Positions 1 through 10,141 of a stretch of DNA of 64,000 bases are shown piece by piece (the stretch's first letter is position 1; every line of letters starts with the position of its first letter). The translations under genes and the position numbers were made by a program. The stretch is from positions 79,027,007 to 79,091,006 of the forward strand of contig CM068386.1 of NCBI GenBank assembly GCA_034770075.1, given 5' to 3'. Source of the stretch: Aralia elata (lineage: Eukaryota; Streptophyta; Magnoliopsida; Apiales; Araliaceae). Below the pieces are notes generated by a model, which had not been told where the DNA came from, searched no databases, and saw nothing but the letters and a program-made list of their open reading frames with translations.

Positions 1-126
1 CAAAAATAAGGCTGTGGATACGACTCTCCAAAATAGCTATTAATGTGGCAGTAGGAGCAGGGGGAGGGCGTGCATCTCTAGTCAAAGCCTCCGTCAAATC
101 GGTAAACAGCTCATCCTCCGACGGAT

Positions 127-1365
127 CTACCGATTATCCTCAGAGTCCTCCACAAGCTCCTCCTCATATGAACTGTCATCAATATCCGCGACATTGGATT
201 GCAAATTAGACTTCATCCAAGCCAAATACTCTGACGACTGACCCGGATGACCACCTTAAAACTCTGCGGTAACACGGTGGGCCCAAAACCCATACACTCT
301 GGCTAAATCACTCTTCGTGTACAGTAGAATGGGGAATCGATACTCATTAGCTTTAGCAAAAGAATGGAGATCCTTCTTCTGATCGAACTGACCCATTACA
401 ACCAAAGGATGATAAGTAGTGACACCCCTCAAGCCAGCTAGAGGGAGAAAATCCAAGTCTACAACATGGGTGATAACGCTGAAAGGCGAGCAGTAGCCGG
501 TATACATCAATATCGAAAATGACTCCTCAATAATCTCGAGAAAGGTCATCCAAGATGCCGGATCCACACAGGACGAGGGACGGAAAGAGTGCCCCCTGGA
601 AATACTATGGCCAAAACAAAAGCCGTGTCGACAAAAAATGCCAATCGGCCTCAAATGCATCATAAACCAAAGATACAACATAACAGAACTGCCGCAAAAC
701 TCTCTGTCTGCAAAAGTCCGGCAGTATGTGGCAGATATATACGCCTCAGCAAGGATCAAGGACAAGATGGTTTGATCCTCATGAAGCGCCATGACCACCA
801 TCACAACCCCGACGTCCATATGGTCTCCGTAGATCGGCATGTATAGAAAGGATATAATACACTTCATCATAGCGTCGACCCGAATAGATCTTCACCTATC
901 CTCGGGGATAACAAAGTCATCTCTAAAGGCGGCGAAAATCCCAGAGGAACGGAACCTATCAATCAAGAAATCCAAATACACGACATACCCATCAGTAATC
1001 TCAGATAGGACCACCGATCGCCTCAGGCCAGTAGCAGTCATGAACTATCGGCGCATGTGACCCACAGGTACCCGAGCACAAGAGCCTACTAAAGATAAAT
1101 TTGTAATACAGGCATACTCCTCGAGGGTTGGCATCAATTCTAAAGACCCAAACCAGAAAACATGACGAGCCAGAATCCAGTGAGCAATCATAGCCTCCAC
1201 AAAACCCTCCGGTACCTGGAAGGATAAAAAGGACATTGAATGCCTTAATAGTCTCTCCACAGTCAATCGATCAGGCGACGGTAAATCGTTAAACCAACGT
1301 CTCAACCTATAAGTAGTACTACCAACGGAGTAATGGTCCAAAGGAGTAACCGAAGACGAAGCCAT
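127..1365 (-). pseudogene. DUF7745-family protein, degenerate
   Basis: From an ATG at 1365 one frame runs leftwards to a TAG at 127-129. It is broken only by in-frame stops: TAG at 1045-1047, TGA at 892-894 and TAA at 256-258, with no frameshift seen. The first third has the family's helical start and the motif ELMPTLEEYA. The middle has the LYLWFMMHL stretch, the C-terminal third has LAGLRGVTTYHP, and the tail is acidic. From memory these match plant DUF7745 proteins, which occur in very many copies beside Ogre/Tat-like gypsy gag genes; their function is unknown. Upstream (to the right) lies a second decayed gene on the same strand. The family call is fairly safe. The role as an accessory retroelement gene is inferred. 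Confidence 0.62.
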
Positions 1366-1615
1366 CTGTAAAACAGTATCCAAAATGACTACCAAAGGGT
1401 TAATCTTATGCAGTTTATATATAATAACCATGCATCACAATAAATAAAAAGCGAGTAAACATGTACATTACCATATATAACTGGTCCATACATATAAAAC
1501 TGCGAATTATACATAAATGTTTTACATAAGCATCATCTTTATACAATACATGAAAACGTAAAAGATAAAAGTATAGGAAAAGGGGCACAGATGCCCAATA
1601 ACTGATACAAGGCTG

Positions 1616-3466
1616 CTAAACGAAATCTAAGTCATCTACAAAGGCAGCATCATCGTCAAACTGACCAACTCTAGCTAGATCCTCTTGGCTGGGCGCCTCT
1701 GGATCGAAGTTCAAATCAGGGCAATAAAAAGGCGGAGCACCTCCCTCCGGAATGTCGGCAGCACCCGAACCCACTAAAGAACCAGTACCCATTCTAGCAG
1801 GGTCACACATATAAGCCTCCGATGGATCCCTGCCCAGTTGGCGGATGAAAAAGCATAGATGATCCACCTGATTAGTTAGACTAGCAATCTGGGCCTAAAG
1901 TGTAGGCTCACGAATACAAGTCATCCAGTCAAACATCACCATAGATCAAAGCACAAGATCTCCCAAAAAATGTGTAGCTCGGGTCTGAGCACCAATAGTC
2001 CGGGGCCTCCACCAGGCGATAAAAGCCTCTGTGCTGCTGGGACTGTCCGATAGCAGGAAGCCATCCACACCACCAAGGGGAATCTCTAAAATCCGCATAT
2101 CGACAGGCCACGATCTCCGAGGAGGGGGATAAAAGGGAATACGAATCTCTCCCGAAACACACTAAAATGCCAGTTCCCCAAGATAAATCTACCAACCTCC
2201 AAGTGTCAGTAGGGGGATGCGACGAGTGGATAATGTAAACTCAGAACTAATCGGGAAACCATCCTCAAAACCCACGAACAAATACTCGACTGTATATGGA
2301 ACCCAGACCACGTTAGCAGTAGTAATCAGCTCAAGCTGGAGCTGACAATGGACGAAGCTGTCAGAAATAGGGACCTCCTCTAAAGTGGAGTGATGCCATC
2401 ATCGACCTCGTGGATAGGTGTCCAAACCCAAAGTGGTGACCGGACGAAGACACGAGAGCTTCTCATAAGCCCAAAACTGAAAGGGGAACAACTATTACAT
2501 CAGTCAAGATGATAAAAGCAAATTAAAACATAAAAATAATGAAAAGTCGAAAAGAAAGTTACCAAGAGGAAAGGGAAGAAGCCAAACCAAACGTCAGTCT
2601 GTCCCTTAGAGCGAAGACGCATGCCCTGGAGAAAGTACGCCAATGTGAATGATCCCCAATCATACTCCCCAATATAGTCCATGTCTCGGATGGCACCCAC
2701 TGTGCTGAAATGGATAATAACGGAATTGTTTGCCAAGAAACAACCCCTCATAATGATTAAAAATAGTCGACGAAGAAGCCAATCACGCTCAACCAGGTCT
2801 ATAGGGAATGGCTCCGATAAAGCTCCCATAATAGGCTCGACTGCCAAAGCTCCAGAACAAATGTTACGGGCCTTAAAGGCCCTATCACGAGGGGAAAATC
2901 CCAGTAATGCACGAACGATGGTGGGAGAAATGTCAGCCTCTAAAGGGACCCACTGGCCGGTGAACTCGATGCCTGTGATGTAGGGCCAATCCAAAGGTGT
3001 CATCACCACCTCACAATCCAATAGGTGAATAGATTAGCTCTGATGAAACCATCTCTCGGATAAAGCACGACGATAACCCTAGGGGCAGCACGAGGGAGCT
3101 ATAGTAAAAAATTTATCAAAGCCCCAAGAATCTACCCGAGCCCGGTAGTTAGCGGGGAGGGCCCGATAGAGGGAGTAGACACTAAACCAGTTGCGCTGTG
3201 GCTGTGTAAACTCTGGGACCTGCAATACCAACAAATAAAATGACGGTAATAGGAGACCAAGGAAGAGAGGGGAGAAATGACTCGAGATTTTTATAAATAT
3301 ACCTCGTTAGCGCACAAATACGCTGAGGATGACGACTCAAATCAAGCCCCAAAAGATCTGGGATGACCACTCGAGTGCTAGGAAGTGAATAACCACAAAC
3401 AGGCAGGACCAGTGCATTGGTATCAAGGAGATCCTCATCTATGTCAGCGGCATCAGCTCTATCCAT
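1616..3466 (-). pseudogene. Plant mobile domain (PMD) protein, intron-bearing, degenerate
   Basis: The reading runs leftwards. The core at about 2563-3021 has EVVMTPLDWPYITGIEF, then LLRRLFLIIMRGCFLAN and IGEYDWGSFTLAYFL, the order found in MAIN/MAIL1-type plant mobile domains. Two short introns with consensus borders remain: 3220-3302 (GTATAT...TTGCAG, 83 bp) and 2478-2562 (GTAACT...TTTCAG, 85 bp). The last reads into LFWAYEKLSCLRPVTTLG, the usual continuation. The part after 2477 holds VVWVPY and a proline/acidic tail ending at 1616. Several in-frame stops and at least one frame change make it a pseudogene. PMD proteins occur both as host silencing factors and inside mobile elements; this copy sits in repeats. 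The exact N-terminus is uncertain and may extend a little above 3466. Confidence 0.6.
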
Positions 3467-4581
3467 GCTGATCGAATGGATGCAGGCCTCCGTCAGGTGT
3501 CGGGTCTGCCTCGTGACATGAGGGGATGGAGTTGTGGAGGCCGCCTTACGATAAACTCTGGAAGAGGCCCTATGGACACGACGTGAGGTGCACCCTATCT
3601 TATCCTATTTTAATGTCATATGTACGAATATACTAGGACATAACATCATGCATGGTCTGCACGTGTACTAAGGCGAGACTACGACATTATATCTGGATGC
3701 ATAATTTCGACCCATTAGGTGGCCTAGGAGAAAATTTTGGCAGAGTCTCCCCTAAAATACGAACTATCCCCATGCATATTGACATGCATATACAACCATT
3801 TATAGGTCCCCAAAGCACAACATAAGAGACAGACATAATATACAATTTTTCTTAATGATATAAACCAAACGAGGGCACACAAAAGTAGTAAAAATATCCC
3901 GAAAAGAGGAAACTTGCTTTTAGAGTTAATTCAGATGTAAAAAATGAATAATTTTATTAAAAATGAGCGACGAAAAACGGTTTCAGATCATGAAATGTTT
4001 TGAACCAACATGTCCAGCGTACTAATATGCATGCATGAAAGCGAAATATTTTATCCAGTAATTTAAGCATATATTTTTGATACATTGCATCGTACGAAGT
4101 AAAATCATAGACATGCAAAAGTTATACGAATATGTTACCTGCAATAGATGAACGAATGTACGGAGTCAGAAATGGCAAAATCGAGCCCCACGAAGTAGAA
4201 TATGTGAGAATTTGCGTGAAAATGCAAGAGAATATAAAAAGAAGAATCAAAAGAATCCAAAAGGAATAAGAGGGAAAGGTCGCCTGAGTGGGGTATATTC
4301 ACTGCAGGCAACCACAGATGTACCTGCGGCCAAGCTTAGTGGGCCCCACGCCCCCTATTTTGGTGCACTTGAGGTCAAAACACGTCCCTTTTGGTCCAAA
4401 TAGGTGTAACCCCGAAGAAAAATGCATTTTTAGGGTTAAAATGGCACTTGTAAGCGACGACGAGCACGAAAATACGAGAACGGACAAACGGTGAGCCTTA
4501 AAGCCTAAAATGAGAAAAACGATTAAAAAACGGAGTCAAAGTGATAAAACCAATTAGAAAATTGTCTTCAACAAAGTGTCA
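3467..4581. other. Non-coding stretch, no gene seen
   Basis: I see no conserved coding region here. Short open frames around 4212-4494 overlap on both strands and match nothing I recognise. The string near 4310-4330 (CACAGATGTACCTGCGGC) is similar to one at 5485-5500, which suggests both belong to the same repeat family. This may be the 3' untranslated part of the element whose LTR seems to begin at 5097. Confidence 0.4.
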
Positions 4582-4858
4582 GGGACGAGACCTGATGATA
4601 AAATCCGTTGGGGACGAGACTCAACCAAAGTGCTAGGGACGAGACTTGGCAGTACGACCCGTTGGAGACGAGACTCAACTAAAGCGTCATGAACAAGACC
4701 TAGTAATATAAGCATTGGGGACGAGACTTAGCGGAGGTATTAGGGGCGAGACCCGATAATAATAGTGTTGGGGACAAGACTCAGTGGGGCCATTGTCGAC
4801 GAGACTCGGTGATGTAATTATTGGGGAAGAGACTCAGCAGAGGCATCAGGGACGAGAC
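4582..4858. repeat. Degenerate tandem array, GGGACGAGAC core
   Basis: Eleven copies of a GGGACGAGAC-like core start near 4582, 4611, 4636, 4664, 4691, 4718, 4743, 4771, 4796, 4824 and 4849. Spacing alternates between about 28 and 25 bp, so the true unit is a roughly 53-bp dimer (one half ending in GACTCA, the other in GACCTG or similar). Arrays of this kind are known in the 3' untranslated region of Tat/Ogre-type elements, between pol and the 3' LTR. Confidence 0.8.
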
Positions 4859-5081
4859 CTGGTGATGTAATCTAGCTTTATCATCAGCAACGGTATCCTT
4901 TAAACGCCGGGTAGTATAAAATTATCCCTAGTAAGGCAACACGATATCAAACTTCAGCACTTGCATCATCGAATCATTTTAGCCCTGACATGTCATTACA
5001 ACATGCATCATTAATACACCTTGTCATACACCAGGTGTCTATATCTTTGTCATGTTCACTTCATTACATTAAATAAACATG

Positions 5082-5096
5082 ATAAAGAGGGGCATT
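5082..5096 (+). promoter_or_regulatory. Probable polypurine tract of a plus-strand LTR element
   Basis: The purine-rich run ATAAAGAGGGGCATT lies directly before a TG (5097) that begins a probable LTR. In LTR retroelements this tract primes plus-strand DNA synthesis and marks the start of the 3' LTR. The call rests on position and composition only. Confidence 0.45.
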
Positions 5097-6880
5097 TGCA
5101 GACACCCAAAATTTTGCACATATTTTCTAACCTTGGCAGGAGGACAAAAGAGTCACTATAGCTAGAGGGCGAGACATCCGAACAGAGGATTTTGGGACTC
5201 AAGTCAAAGTACACGAAGTTATCTCAACGACCACCGAGTGACAAACTACGCGAAGCATGAAGGTGGACCAGTCGACATCTTTGGGAAGATCTATTTCTGC
5301 TTTTTTGCTTTTACCTTCTCGAACCCGAAATTGGCCAAACTTTATGTCATGGCATAACTCTTAGAAAGAGATTTTCGGAATGGTATGACATGTCTTCCAA
5401 CTATTCCCAGATTGAAAGTTACAGACGTTTCAGTGAACAAGACGAACAACGATTGCACGACACAAAAAACGGATGGGCCAGCCACAGGTACACCTGCGGC
5501 TACCCAGGGAACCCTATAAATAGATTATTTCAGCAGATTTTAAAAAGGAGAGCCATTTTAGAGAAAGAAAGAGAAGAATTTCTAGAGAAAGAAGCTCGAA
5601 AATTGATCTAGATCTATTAGATTTTCTCTAAAATTTGTATTAGAATAGCTAGATTCATTCAAATCCAAGCCTAAGGAAGTATCCCTCCTTCACCCCAACT
5701 GAAAGATTCAATCTTTTGTATTTATAGCATAGATTTGGTGTAGATCTATTTCATATTGTGTTAATCTAGTGATTTGAATTCATTTTCATTGCAAATATTC
5801 GATTTTTTTGATATTTTGTGCGTGCTCCCTTTAGGCTAGATCTGTAAGCTATGGTGACTAGAGAGGATTTCTCGTTAATGTAACTTCCTCCTAATCACCA
5901 GATGATGCCCGATTTACGTTTTATTCACATTTGTGAGGGTTATCAATCTTTTCACCGATATTTTGCCTATGCACGAATAAAGTTTGAATCTTTTTCTAAA
6001 TTCATATGAGATCTAGCTTGGATCTAACTCATCATTGGATTTAAAGCCAAAAGCTTTAACCTTTATGTTAGATTCGATGAGGATCTAATGTGGATCTACG
6101 TGTTTTCATTATTGTGTCGATTTTGCTTATCCCGTAAATCCCTAGATCCATATCTAGTGGTCAGGGGATCTCACATACCCGGGGATTCTATCAATTGAAT
6201 CACCTAATAGCCAATTTGGGATACATTTTTTTTATATATATTTAAATCCCATTTATATCATTGTATAAATCTAGGGAATCTTAGATCTATGAATTTATTC
6301 CAACGATCTTAAGTCCTGTTAATGGATCTCATCAATGCATATAGTTCTAGCTGTGTCGATTTCGGTTATGCGGTCCACGAGACGGGGTTTGCGGGAGCCT
6401 TCTCTAGATCTTCATTTTGTATATATTTGATGCGGTGTATTATTTATCAATGTGAGCCTAGGAATATATGGGTCGATCCACGAATCAGATCTTGACCTAA
6501 TTCCCACGATGGGCGCGTGTTCGATTGTAAAATTGTTATCCAATCATTGTATATGTAAATTTGGGCTTTCAAACAGTATCGAGGGTTCCATCCTATGAAA
6601 ACCGAATTTAAGGCCCCATGATAGTGAAGATTGCGATTGCATTTGTTCGGGGCTATTAAGATGGCTTTCATGCCCATTGATCGCCCCGACCCTATATTGA
6701 TGCTTAATTTCCCATTTATCACCAAAAAATGATTTCTAAACAAAACGACGAAGATCTTCTAAAATCAAACTTAAATCGCTCGGGTTAGTAAGACCATTTT
6801 TACTTAAAATTTAACGTAACAAAAAATCTCGATTCCTATTTGGCGAAGGGTTTGAAAACCATATTTTCCAAAATGTCACC
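5097..6880 (+). mobile_element. Probable LTR of a Tat/Ogre-like element; right end unresolved
   Basis: The stretch starts TGCAGACACCC after a polypurine-like tract and carries a good TATA box at 5514. It continues with the pyrimidine- and T-rich sequence usual for R/U5, and has no lasting reading frame. I could not find the matching CA end or a TSD, so the right limit is only the start of the chromovirus pol remnant at about 6885. If it is a 3' LTR, its coding part lies to the left of the window and the two genes at 127-3466 are antisense to it. Confidence 0.42.
5514..5523 (+). promoter_or_regulatory. TATA box in probable LTR
   Basis: CTATAAATAG follows a GC-richer stretch and precedes an A/G-rich leader. 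It fits a plant pol II promoter reading rightwards and sets the likely orientation of the surrounding LTR. Confidence 0.5.
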
Positions 6881-6884
6881 CCAA

Positions 6885-7150
6885 AATATTTTATTAATTA
6901 AAATCTAAAGCGAGCCTATTCTTTAAATCAAATCCCTCGCGCATAGGTCCAAATGATGAGGGCATCCTTGATTCTGGAACAAATGACAACCGTAGAATGG
7001 ATCCTATGTGTATGCCGGATGGTCTCGTGACGAGAGCTCGGGCTAAACGATTCAAGGAACGCCTTAATGGATTGATACAAGGTATATGGAGCGAGGATAG
7101 AACAAGTGTAGAGTTCGAGGAGCAGGAAACGAAGGCTTTGCATTTGGTCA
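6885..7150 (+). pseudogene. C-terminal tail of a chromovirus (CRM-like) polyprotein
   Basis: A frame with SNPSRIGPNDEG followed by DGLVTRARAKRFKERLNGLI matches the basic tail found at the end of plant chromovirus polyproteins, after integrase. It is joined directly to an LTR at 7151, as the 3' end of an element should be. The next internal region, copy A, follows that LTR. So this is the last piece of a third, otherwise absent copy. The same tail-LTR junction occurs at 12446-12461 behind a truncated integrase. Confidence 0.65.
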
Positions 7151-7227
7151 TGATGATACAAGCAAATACGTCAAGGTTGGAAATGATGGAATCAAGAGAA
7201 GACGAAAAGTTCCAAGTTTCAGAGTTC

Positions 7228-7417
7228 TTGCCCCAGCGAAAATTTCAAGGCCAAATTTCTCGCCCCGGCGAGAGTCTCTCTGTCCATCTTCGCCCCGGCT
7301 TGATCTGAAGTCGCCCCGGCCAAGATCTCTCTGCCATTCTCGCCCCGGCGAGAACTTCAGTTCAAATTTCTCGCCCCGGCAAGAATGTCAGTACAAATCT
7401 CTCGCCCCGGCGAGAAC
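7228..7417. repeat. Array of CTCGCCCCGGCGAG palindromes in LTR1
   Basis: Seven copies of a near-perfect palindrome with a CGCCCCGGCG core, some degenerate, are spaced roughly 25-40 bp apart in the U3 part of LTR1, about 190-380 bp before the TATA box. LTR2 has the same array with one extra unit. Confidence 0.85.
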
Positions 7418-7606
7418 TGTCAGAATTGGTTGGCGCGTTTTTCGAGACAGACGCGTTTTTTGAGATTTTTATCAGATTTCTTTTATTTTATTTCAGGGAT
7501 TCAGTATATTTTCATAATTCTATTGTAATTAGGATATTTTAAGATATAGATTTTGATTCCAGATCAATTGTTATTTCCTTTCTGGATTCTAGGGTTTCAC
7601 AGTTAG

Positions 7607-7615
7607 TATAAATAA
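7607..7615 (+). promoter_or_regulatory. TATA box of chromovirus LTR1
   Basis: TATAAATAA lies about 400 bp before the LTR end and is conserved in LTR2 at 12937-12945. It is the likely promoter for copy A genomic RNA. Confidence 0.55.
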
Positions 7616-8016
7616 GTTTTATGCTTGTAATTCAAACACATTACAATTATTCTGAGTTTTATATAATTGAGAGCTATTCTCTACTTTTGGTTCTTTAAAG
7701 GATTTCTAAGTTATCATTCTTAGTTTTTTTTTGAGATTCAATCTTAACTTATCATACAACAAATCATAGTTGTGTTTGGCGTTATTCTACCGCATCATAC
7801 AATCGTACAGAGATTATCATTTGAATTAAACGAGGGTCAAAGTGTTGTTGGTGTTTCATCCTTCATACATTCAAATTGCTTGATCGACTATTCCAAGGTT
7901 TATCGTCTATATTCAGGCGAGGGATTAAGGATTCGAACGAGTTCCACCTTTATAACTTGCTGGAAACGATCCCGGCGACGACCACCTCACGCAAGCATGC
8001 CGTGGAGTCTATCATT

Positions 8017-8030
8017 TGGTATCAAAGCTG
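8017..8030 (+). promoter_or_regulatory. Primer binding site, copy A
   Basis: TGGTATCAAAGCTG sits two bases after the LTR end. It resembles the complement of the 3' end of plant initiator Met tRNA, the usual primer for minus-strand synthesis. Confidence 0.75.
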
Positions 8031-8073
8031 TGTTTTCTAGCTAAGTATCTATCTTTATTGTATCGTTGGATTT

Positions 8074-8410
8074 GTGAGTAAAAAAAAAGTATAGAAAATT
8101 TTATTTCAGTTATTTCAATTTGTTCGTAGATTTCATTGTTAGTTCCGTAATCAAGATTGTTGCTACTTCTATTCATACCGACTATATTGTTCGTGATAAG
8201 TTATTTTTGAATTGATTAGTAAAACCGAGAATTTTTGCTAGGTAAATTCAAAAAGAACCTATTAGAGAGAATATTTAGAGGTAAAAGGCTTAATTATGAG
8301 ATCATTCGAGGGGAAAAGCCTATTGAGTGATACACGAGCGAAACATTGACCGAGTGAAACATGTAAGGGAGTGGTGAGGAAATATTTTGCTACTAACCTC
8401 TGTTTTACAG
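8074..8410 (+). other. Candidate leader intron of copy A
   Basis: A GTGAGT donor at 8074 and a pyrimidine-rich TGTTTTACAG acceptor ending at 8410 flank a 337-bp stretch that ends 5 bp before the gag ATG. Copy B has the same signals at 13404-13740, with identical length. This rests on sequence signals only. Confidence 0.35.
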
Positions 8411-8415
8411 GAAAA

Positions 8416-9533
8416 ATGTCTGGAATGAAGGATAAGGGTTTGTTTGGAGAGGGATCTTCAACAAAAGGACAAAGGGAAGGGTCAAGTATGGACCTGGATG
8501 TTTTACTACAACAAGTAATTCGGAAATTAGATCTCTTTGATGATAGATTTGAGAGGATCGAAAGTATTCAAAGGGAGCAGTCGCAAGTGATTATGGGTTC
8601 TCAAAAGAAGGAAAAGGTGCAGAAAAATGAGGATAGGAATAACGAGGAGGATTCCTACGAAGAGGAATTTGATCCAGATATTGGAAGGCGATTTGAGGCC
8701 AGGAATAGAAGACACAGAGATGATAGAGACGACCAAAGGAATCGGGTGGATGATAACTTGGATAGCATCAAAATGTCAATTCCAGCGTTCCAAGGTAGGA
8801 ATGATCCTGAGGCGTACCTGGAATGGGAGAAGAAGATGGAGAGGATTTTTGACTGTCATAATTATTCAGATCGTAAGAAAGTCAAACTTGCCGCTACGGA
8901 GTTCTCAAGTTATGCAGTTATATGGTGGGATCAACTGACAATCAGCAGAATAAGGTGTGGACAACGTCCAATTGACACATGGGTGGAGTTGAAGACTATC
9001 ATGAAGAAAAGATTTGTGCCAGATTATTACCACCGAGAGTTAGTTCACAGTTTACAAAGCTTGAGACAAGGTGTTTACAAAGCTTGAGACAAGGTGTTCG
9101 AAGTGTAGAGGACTACTACAAGGAGATGGAGATGCTGATGGCCAGAGCTGATTTAGTTAAGGATAAAGAGGCGACGATGGCTAGGTTTTCGGCAAGTTTG
9201 AATTGGGATTTATCATATTTGGTCGAACGACAGCATTATTTGGAGTTGGAAGAGATGGTGCACATGGCTATCAAGATTGAGAAACAACTCAAGAGGAGAG
9301 GTGGCCAACGGTCGATGCCTAATCCGGGTTCATCATGGAAATCTAATGTGGCGAAGCGAGAGGAGAAGCCAGTTGTGAACAAGCCGAAAGTGGAGCCTAG
9401 ACCGGATGTGACTAATCGGGGAAAGCAAGTAAAAATGAGCAACCTTCTTTTAGTCGTAATCGGGATATTGTTTGTTTTAAATGTCAAGGTAAAGGTCATA
9501 TTGCAAGTCAATGTCCGAATCAATGGACAATGA
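8416..9533 (+). pseudogene. gag, chromovirus copy A (frameshifted)
   Basis: The start ATG at 8416 is chosen because it follows the acceptor-like CAG and matches copy B; an upstream GTG at 8371 would only be an open-frame artefact. It encodes the structural polyprotein: an acidic/basic N-terminal part, then the retrotransposon gag core (YLEWEKKMERIF, VIWWDQL, TWVELKTIMKKRFVPDYY, SVEDYYKEME). A 23-bp tandem duplication (9051-9073 and 9074-9096), absent from copy B, shifts the frame. One base is missing near 9430, shortly before the zinc knuckle. The copy is therefore dead. Confidence 0.85.
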
Positions 9534-10141
9534 TATTACGTGATAGTGGGGAACTGGAAACCGAAGAGGAAGAAACTGACACTGATTCAATGCCACCTTT
9601 GAAAGAGGCCGAAGATAGGGAAGTCGTAATATTTGGGGAAGTCTTAGTTACCTGACGAGTACTTAATGCGCAAGTGAAGGAAGATAGCAGCGCACAACGG
9701 GAAAATTTATTTCACACTAGGTGCCTTGTGAATGGGAAGATTTGTTGTGTCGTGATTGACGGAGGTAGTTGCACGAATGTAGCAAGTAAGGCTATGGTGG
9801 AGAAATTGGGGCTTTCTACAACCAATCATCCTCAACCGTATCGATTGCAGTGGCTTAATGACAGTAATGAGATTAAGGTGACTAAACAGGTGATGGTGAC
9901 ATTTACTATTGGGAGATACGTGGATGAGATTTTGTGCGACGTGGTACCAAAGCAAGCGGGTCACATTTTGTTTGGCCGACTGTGGCAATTTGATAGGCGA
10001 GTGAAGCATGATGGCTTCACCAATGAATATTCTTTTGTTAATAATAAGAGGAAGGTTACTTTATGTCCTATGTCACCACATCAGGTGCATGAGGATCAAC
10101 TTCATTTGCAAAAAGACCATGAAAAAAAGAAAAGAGAGTGA
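9534..10141 (+). pseudogene. Protease region, chromovirus copy A
   Basis: This is the retropepsin part of pol, which cleaves the polyprotein. The catalytic D-G-G motif (VVIDGGSCTNVASK) is intact, and the flap and HILFGR region follow. In this frame a TGA at 9653-9655 replaces the CGA present in copy B (14961). The stretch ends at TGA 10139-10141, which also exists in copy B. No other stop occurs between that TGA and the RT domain, and the frame does not change. Confidence 0.85.

Larger units (their letters stand above)
7151..8014 (+). repeat. Chromovirus LTR1 (864 bp)
   Basis: The LTR begins TGATGATAC and ends GAGTCTATCA, so TGAT...ATCA form short inverted ends. A primer binding site follows at 8017. 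It is about 97% identical to LTR2 at 12461-13344; I counted 25-30 differences by eye, plus one 20-bp block present only in LTR2. It carries a GC-rich palindrome array and a TATA box at 7607. The left boundary is inferred from the TG...CA rule, because pol-tail sequence precedes both LTRs. Confidence 0.7.

Noticed and set aside
4582..4858. CRISPR-like alternation of repeat and spacer
   Set aside because: The repeats are only about 10 bp, degenerate and unequally spaced, the spacers are related to each other, and the context is a plant retroelement.
8371..8415. GTG start for chromovirus gag
   Set aside because: Plant genes start at ATG. The ATG at 8416 follows an acceptor-like CAG and is conserved in copy B at 13746.
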